NCBI RefSeq assembly: GCF_902804475.1
Contig: NZ_CADCSU010000061.1
Span: 1-52,147, forward strand
From: Flavobacterium bizetiae
Lineage (GTDB): Bacteria; Bacteroidota; Bacteroidia; Flavobacteriales; Flavobacteriaceae
DNA length: 52,147 bases
Direction: 5' to 3'
Shown here: positions 49,745 through 52,147 of the stretch, one piece after another
Layout of the letters: every line of letters starts with the position of its first letter
How positions within the stretch are numbered: the stretch's first letter is position 1
Translations under genes and position numbers: made by a program
The notes under the pieces: generated by a model
Databases searched by the model: none
What the model saw: only the letters and a program-made list of their open reading frames with translations
Told to the model about the DNA's origin: nothing

Positions 49745-51301
49745 ATGTTAAAACTTGTCCAAAAATTTCTACAAATAAATAGATACTCGGAAATTAAAAA
49801 TGAGTTTAAAGATTTGTTTCTTTCTCATCCAAATTATCCTAGTTTATTTGCTATAACAGATTCTCTTGATTTGCTATCTGTAGAGAATGCTGCGGTAAGA
49901 GTTTCGAAAGAACAAATAGTAGATTTACCATCTAATTTTTTGGCCTATTTTAAAGAGGAACTTATCCTGGTCGAAAAGGCTAAAAATTTTGTTAGTATTC
50001 ATACTATAAAAAAAGGAAGGTTAAAAATGTCGTACGAGAAATTCCTGTTAGACTGGAATGGAGTAATCGTTGCGATAGAACCAAATAATGTTATTGCAAG
50101 AGAAAATCTAAAAGTTGAGTTTAGTTGGTTAAAATATACTTTACCACTTTTACTTTTAGTTGGGCTGTCATTTTTCTATAATACCTATAATTTGTTTAGC
50201 GTTGTTTTTTTAGCAACATCAATTTTAGGACTTATTGTAAGTGTTTTTATTGTTCAGGAAAAATTTGGTTTTAAAAACGGTATTATTTCAAGATTTTGTA
50301 ATCTGAGTTCAAATTCTTCTTGTAATTCTGTTATCAATAATAAAATAGGAAATAATAAATGGATTAATTTTTCAGATCTGCCACTTATTTTCTTTGGTTC
50401 AAGTTTGATAGCGATTTTAATCAAACCACTTGAATCGTCAATTTTTATAGGATTCTTAAGCTTGTTGGCAATTCCGGTAATTGTATCCTCTATTTGGATT
50501 CAGAAGTTTGAAATTCAAAAATGGTGCGTGATGTGCCTTGTGGTTTCGGGTTTAATATTTATGCAAAGTGCCGTGTGGTTTGCGTCAGACTTGTTTACGC
50601 TAAGTTTTAGTTTCGATGAGATTTTTCCTTTTGTGTTTTCTGTTGTCCTTCTTATTCCAATTTGGTCAGTATTAAAAACAATTATAAAAAATATTCTGGG
50701 CAATGAAAGTTCTTTGAAAGAGATGAAAAAGTTTAAAAGAAATTATTCTTTATTAAATTTTTTATCTAAAAAAGTACCTTATACAAATGGCTTTGATGAT
50801 TTAAGAGGTTTACATTTTGGAAACCGAAATGCTGGAGTAAAACTTGCGATTATTATAAGCCCAAGCTGCGAACATTGTCATAAAGCATTTCAGGAAGCAT
50901 TTGATTTAGTATTAAAATTTCCGGATAAGATATTTTTAAATGTACTATTTAATATTAATCCTGAAAACGCCGAAAATCCTTATAAATCAGTTGTAGAAAG
51001 ACTTTTAACTATAAACAGAGTAACACCAGGAAAAACGGTTGAAGCAATATCAGATTGGCATATTAAAAATATTGGACTTAAAAAATGGTTGAAAAAATGG
51101 CATGTTGATAATGTTAGTATGATGATCAATCAGGAAATACAAAAACAATACGAATGGTGTTCTAAAAATAATTTTAATTATACACCGGTTAAAATTGTAA
51201 ATGAAAAAGTTTTTCCTAACGAATATGAATTAAGCGAATTGAAATATTTCTTAAATGATTTTGTTGAAGAAGTTGAAATTCTTGAGAAAAAAATAGCGTA
51301 G
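49745..51301 (+). CDS. C39-like / VKOR / thioredoxin membrane fusion
   Basis: 518 residues. About 1-120 looks like a C39-peptidase-type domain (SHPNYPSLFAITDSLDLL, VSIHTIKKG) with no cysteine, so it cannot be a cysteine peptidase. About 130-320 is a VKOR domain with several membrane helices, loop cysteines C185 and C193, and the active CxxC C261-C264 (WCVMC). About 335-518 is a thioredoxin-like domain with C375-EH-C378 and the cis-Pro region YTPVKIVN. The C-terminal domain would face the periplasm and pass disulfides on. It is divergent from the peptide array by 260 bases. Its stop lies next to the IS, so the last residues may be changed. Confidence 0.88.
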   Translation: MLKLVQKFLQINRYSEIKNEFKDLFLSHPNYPSLFAITDSLDLLSVENAAVRVSKEQIVDLPSNFLAYFKEELILVEKAKNFVSIHTIKKGRLKMSYEKFLLDWNGVIVAIEPNNVIARENLKVEFSWLKYTLPLLLLVGLSFFYNTYNLFSVVFLATSILGLIVSVFIVQEKFGFKNGIISRFCNLSSNSSCNSVINNKIGNNKWINFSDLPLIFFGSSLIAILIKPLESSIFIGFLSLLAIPVIVSSIWIQKFEIQKWCVMCLVVSGLIFMQSAVWFASDLFTLSFSFDEIFPFVFSVVLLIPIWSVLKTIIKNILGNESSLKEMKKFKRNYSLLNFLSKKVPYTNGFDDLRGLHFGNRNAGVKLAIIISPSCEHCHKAFQEAFDLVLKFPDKIFLNVLFNINPENAENPYKSVVERLLTINRVTPGKTVEAISDWHIKNIGLKKWLKKWHVDNVSMMINQEIQKQYEWCSKNNFNYTPVKIVNEKVFPNEYELSELKYFLNDFVEEVEILEKKIA

Positions 51302-51306
51302 TACGG

Positions 51307-52147
51307 CTACCGTCTGGACACATCTCTAAAGAGTATCCAACCTTGCATGACTGAATTGAATTTTTGCAGGCCAATCCAAAAAGTTGTGATGCCAGGTTTT
51401 CTTTCAGAAAGATAACCTTTCCATCCTCCTAATCTAGCAATAGCCCATATATATCGTTTCAAATCGGACGATTTATATGGGTTTTTTAGTTTTTCAGTTT
51501 TACCTTCTAATTGTTTGATTTGCAACTCTAAACATTCTATTTCTTCTTCTGAAAAACAGCTTCTGGGTTGGGATTCTTCTTCGCTGGCATAAGCTATTTG
51601 CATGATAAAGAGCTTTATAATAGTCTCCAACATCAAAAGACATAGTTTGCGAACTGCTTTACCTTGGGATAATTCGCTGGCTTCTATATTGAACCCCTCT
51701 TTTTTTAAAATTCTAAATACTTCTTCGATAGTCCACCTGTAGGTATACCATTCAATACAAAGTAATGCAGTTTGCAGATCTTCAACTTTCTTTGTCGTTA
51801 GCAATCTCCAAAGTATTGGGTTTTCAATATTTTCTCCTACTTCTTTTGCTTCAATAGCGTAAAGATTGATTTTATCGGGAAGATGTTTCCCTGAATATTG
51901 ATGTTTGCCTATTGTTATTTCTGAAAAGCGTACTTCTATAGTAGCTGTTCTTTTTTGGATCTTTCTTCTTTTATCTCCTTCTAGTTCAATTGCATACCTT
52001 CCTTGAAGTGGCTGAGAACTAAGATGATCGAAAAGTTTTATTTTATTATCAAGCAATCTATTAAATCGCGATCTAATCAGTAAATGCGTTTTACTGTCGG
52101 GAACAAGGCAAAATTGTTCGAAAATATCTCCCTCTCTGTCCTGAATA
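51307..52147 (-). mobile_element. IS4-type transposase (5' end beyond window)
   Basis: The frame is open from the window edge to TAG at 51307. Visible DDE elements: D in IQDREGDIFE near the edge, and the C-terminal signature YTYRWTIEEVFRILKKEG (Y, R, E and K positions of the IS4 YREK motif), then a Trp-rich end WKGYLSERKPGITTFWIGL. The first catalytic Asp and N-terminus are outside the window. The stop is only five bases from the stop of the fusion gene, so the IS end must overlap that gene or its 3' edge. Terminal repeats cannot be checked here. Confidence 0.88.

Overview
The window looks like a chromosomal segment of a Flavobacterium-type member of the Bacteroidota. The evidence is low GC, promoters of the TTG / TAnnTTTG type, almost no Shine-Dalgarno sequences, a TonB receptor with an N-terminal carboxypeptidase-regulatory-like domain, TPR-AraC membrane regulators, PKD proteins, and many short dispersed intergenic hairpins. 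No rRNA or CRISPR array was seen. One tRNA-Ser(GGA) is present.

Layout. 1-6.1 kb: a cut-off exported protein, the 2-oxoglutarate dehydrogenase pair sucA-sucB, an outer-membrane protein and two unknowns. 6.1-13.1 kb: a trehalose-use module (LacI regulator, tandem operators, TonB receptor, MFS transporter, GH37 trehalase). 13.4-21.5 kb: a polyprenyl diphosphate synthase, then a YceI / TetR / TolC / adaptor / RND efflux run with three copies of one 28-bp operator. 21.6-30.1 kb: an accessory block with an ECF sigma factor and a membrane TPR partner on the plus strand, and on the minus strand a small membrane protein, a lipoprotein, a PKD/barrel protein, a TPR-CHAT protease-like protein and a retropepsin. 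30.3-37.8 kb: S41 peptidase, TatD, PlsC-like acyltransferase, asparaginase, MFS and LysR. 37.8-46.3 kb: tRNA-Ser, a histidine kinase with a seven-fold 21-residue coiled-coil repeat, a small winged-helix protein, GNAT, nitrilase, AraC, an isochorismatase broken by one stop codon, SGNH lipoprotein, a DUF3050-like protein and glutaryl-CoA dehydrogenase. 46.4-52.1 kb: a TPR-AraC regulator, five tandem short peptide genes, a C39-like/VKOR/thioredoxin fusion, and an IS4-type transposase running off the end.

Three things stand out. First, 48371-49484 encodes five paralogous peptides of 43-52 residues, missed by ordinary gene callers. All have a 27-residue leader ending in Gly-Gly, and all but the tail of the core is nearly constant (DPNKGDGKGNT). 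They lie divergent to a membrane protein that joins a C39-like domain without a visible catalytic Cys to VKOR and thioredoxin domains. This looks like a secreted-peptide system, yet the peptides have no cysteine for the redox protein to act on.

Second, the ECF block carries three minus-strand copies of a two-box motif (GGGTAAC, 17 nt, RATATAWC) in front of its own minus-strand genes. This is a good candidate for the promoter read by that sigma factor. Third, the promoter of the CHAT gene lies between perfect 27-bp inverted repeats 151 bp apart, one of which contains the CHAT start codon. Inversion would turn the promoter round without altering the protein, so this may be a phase-variable switch.
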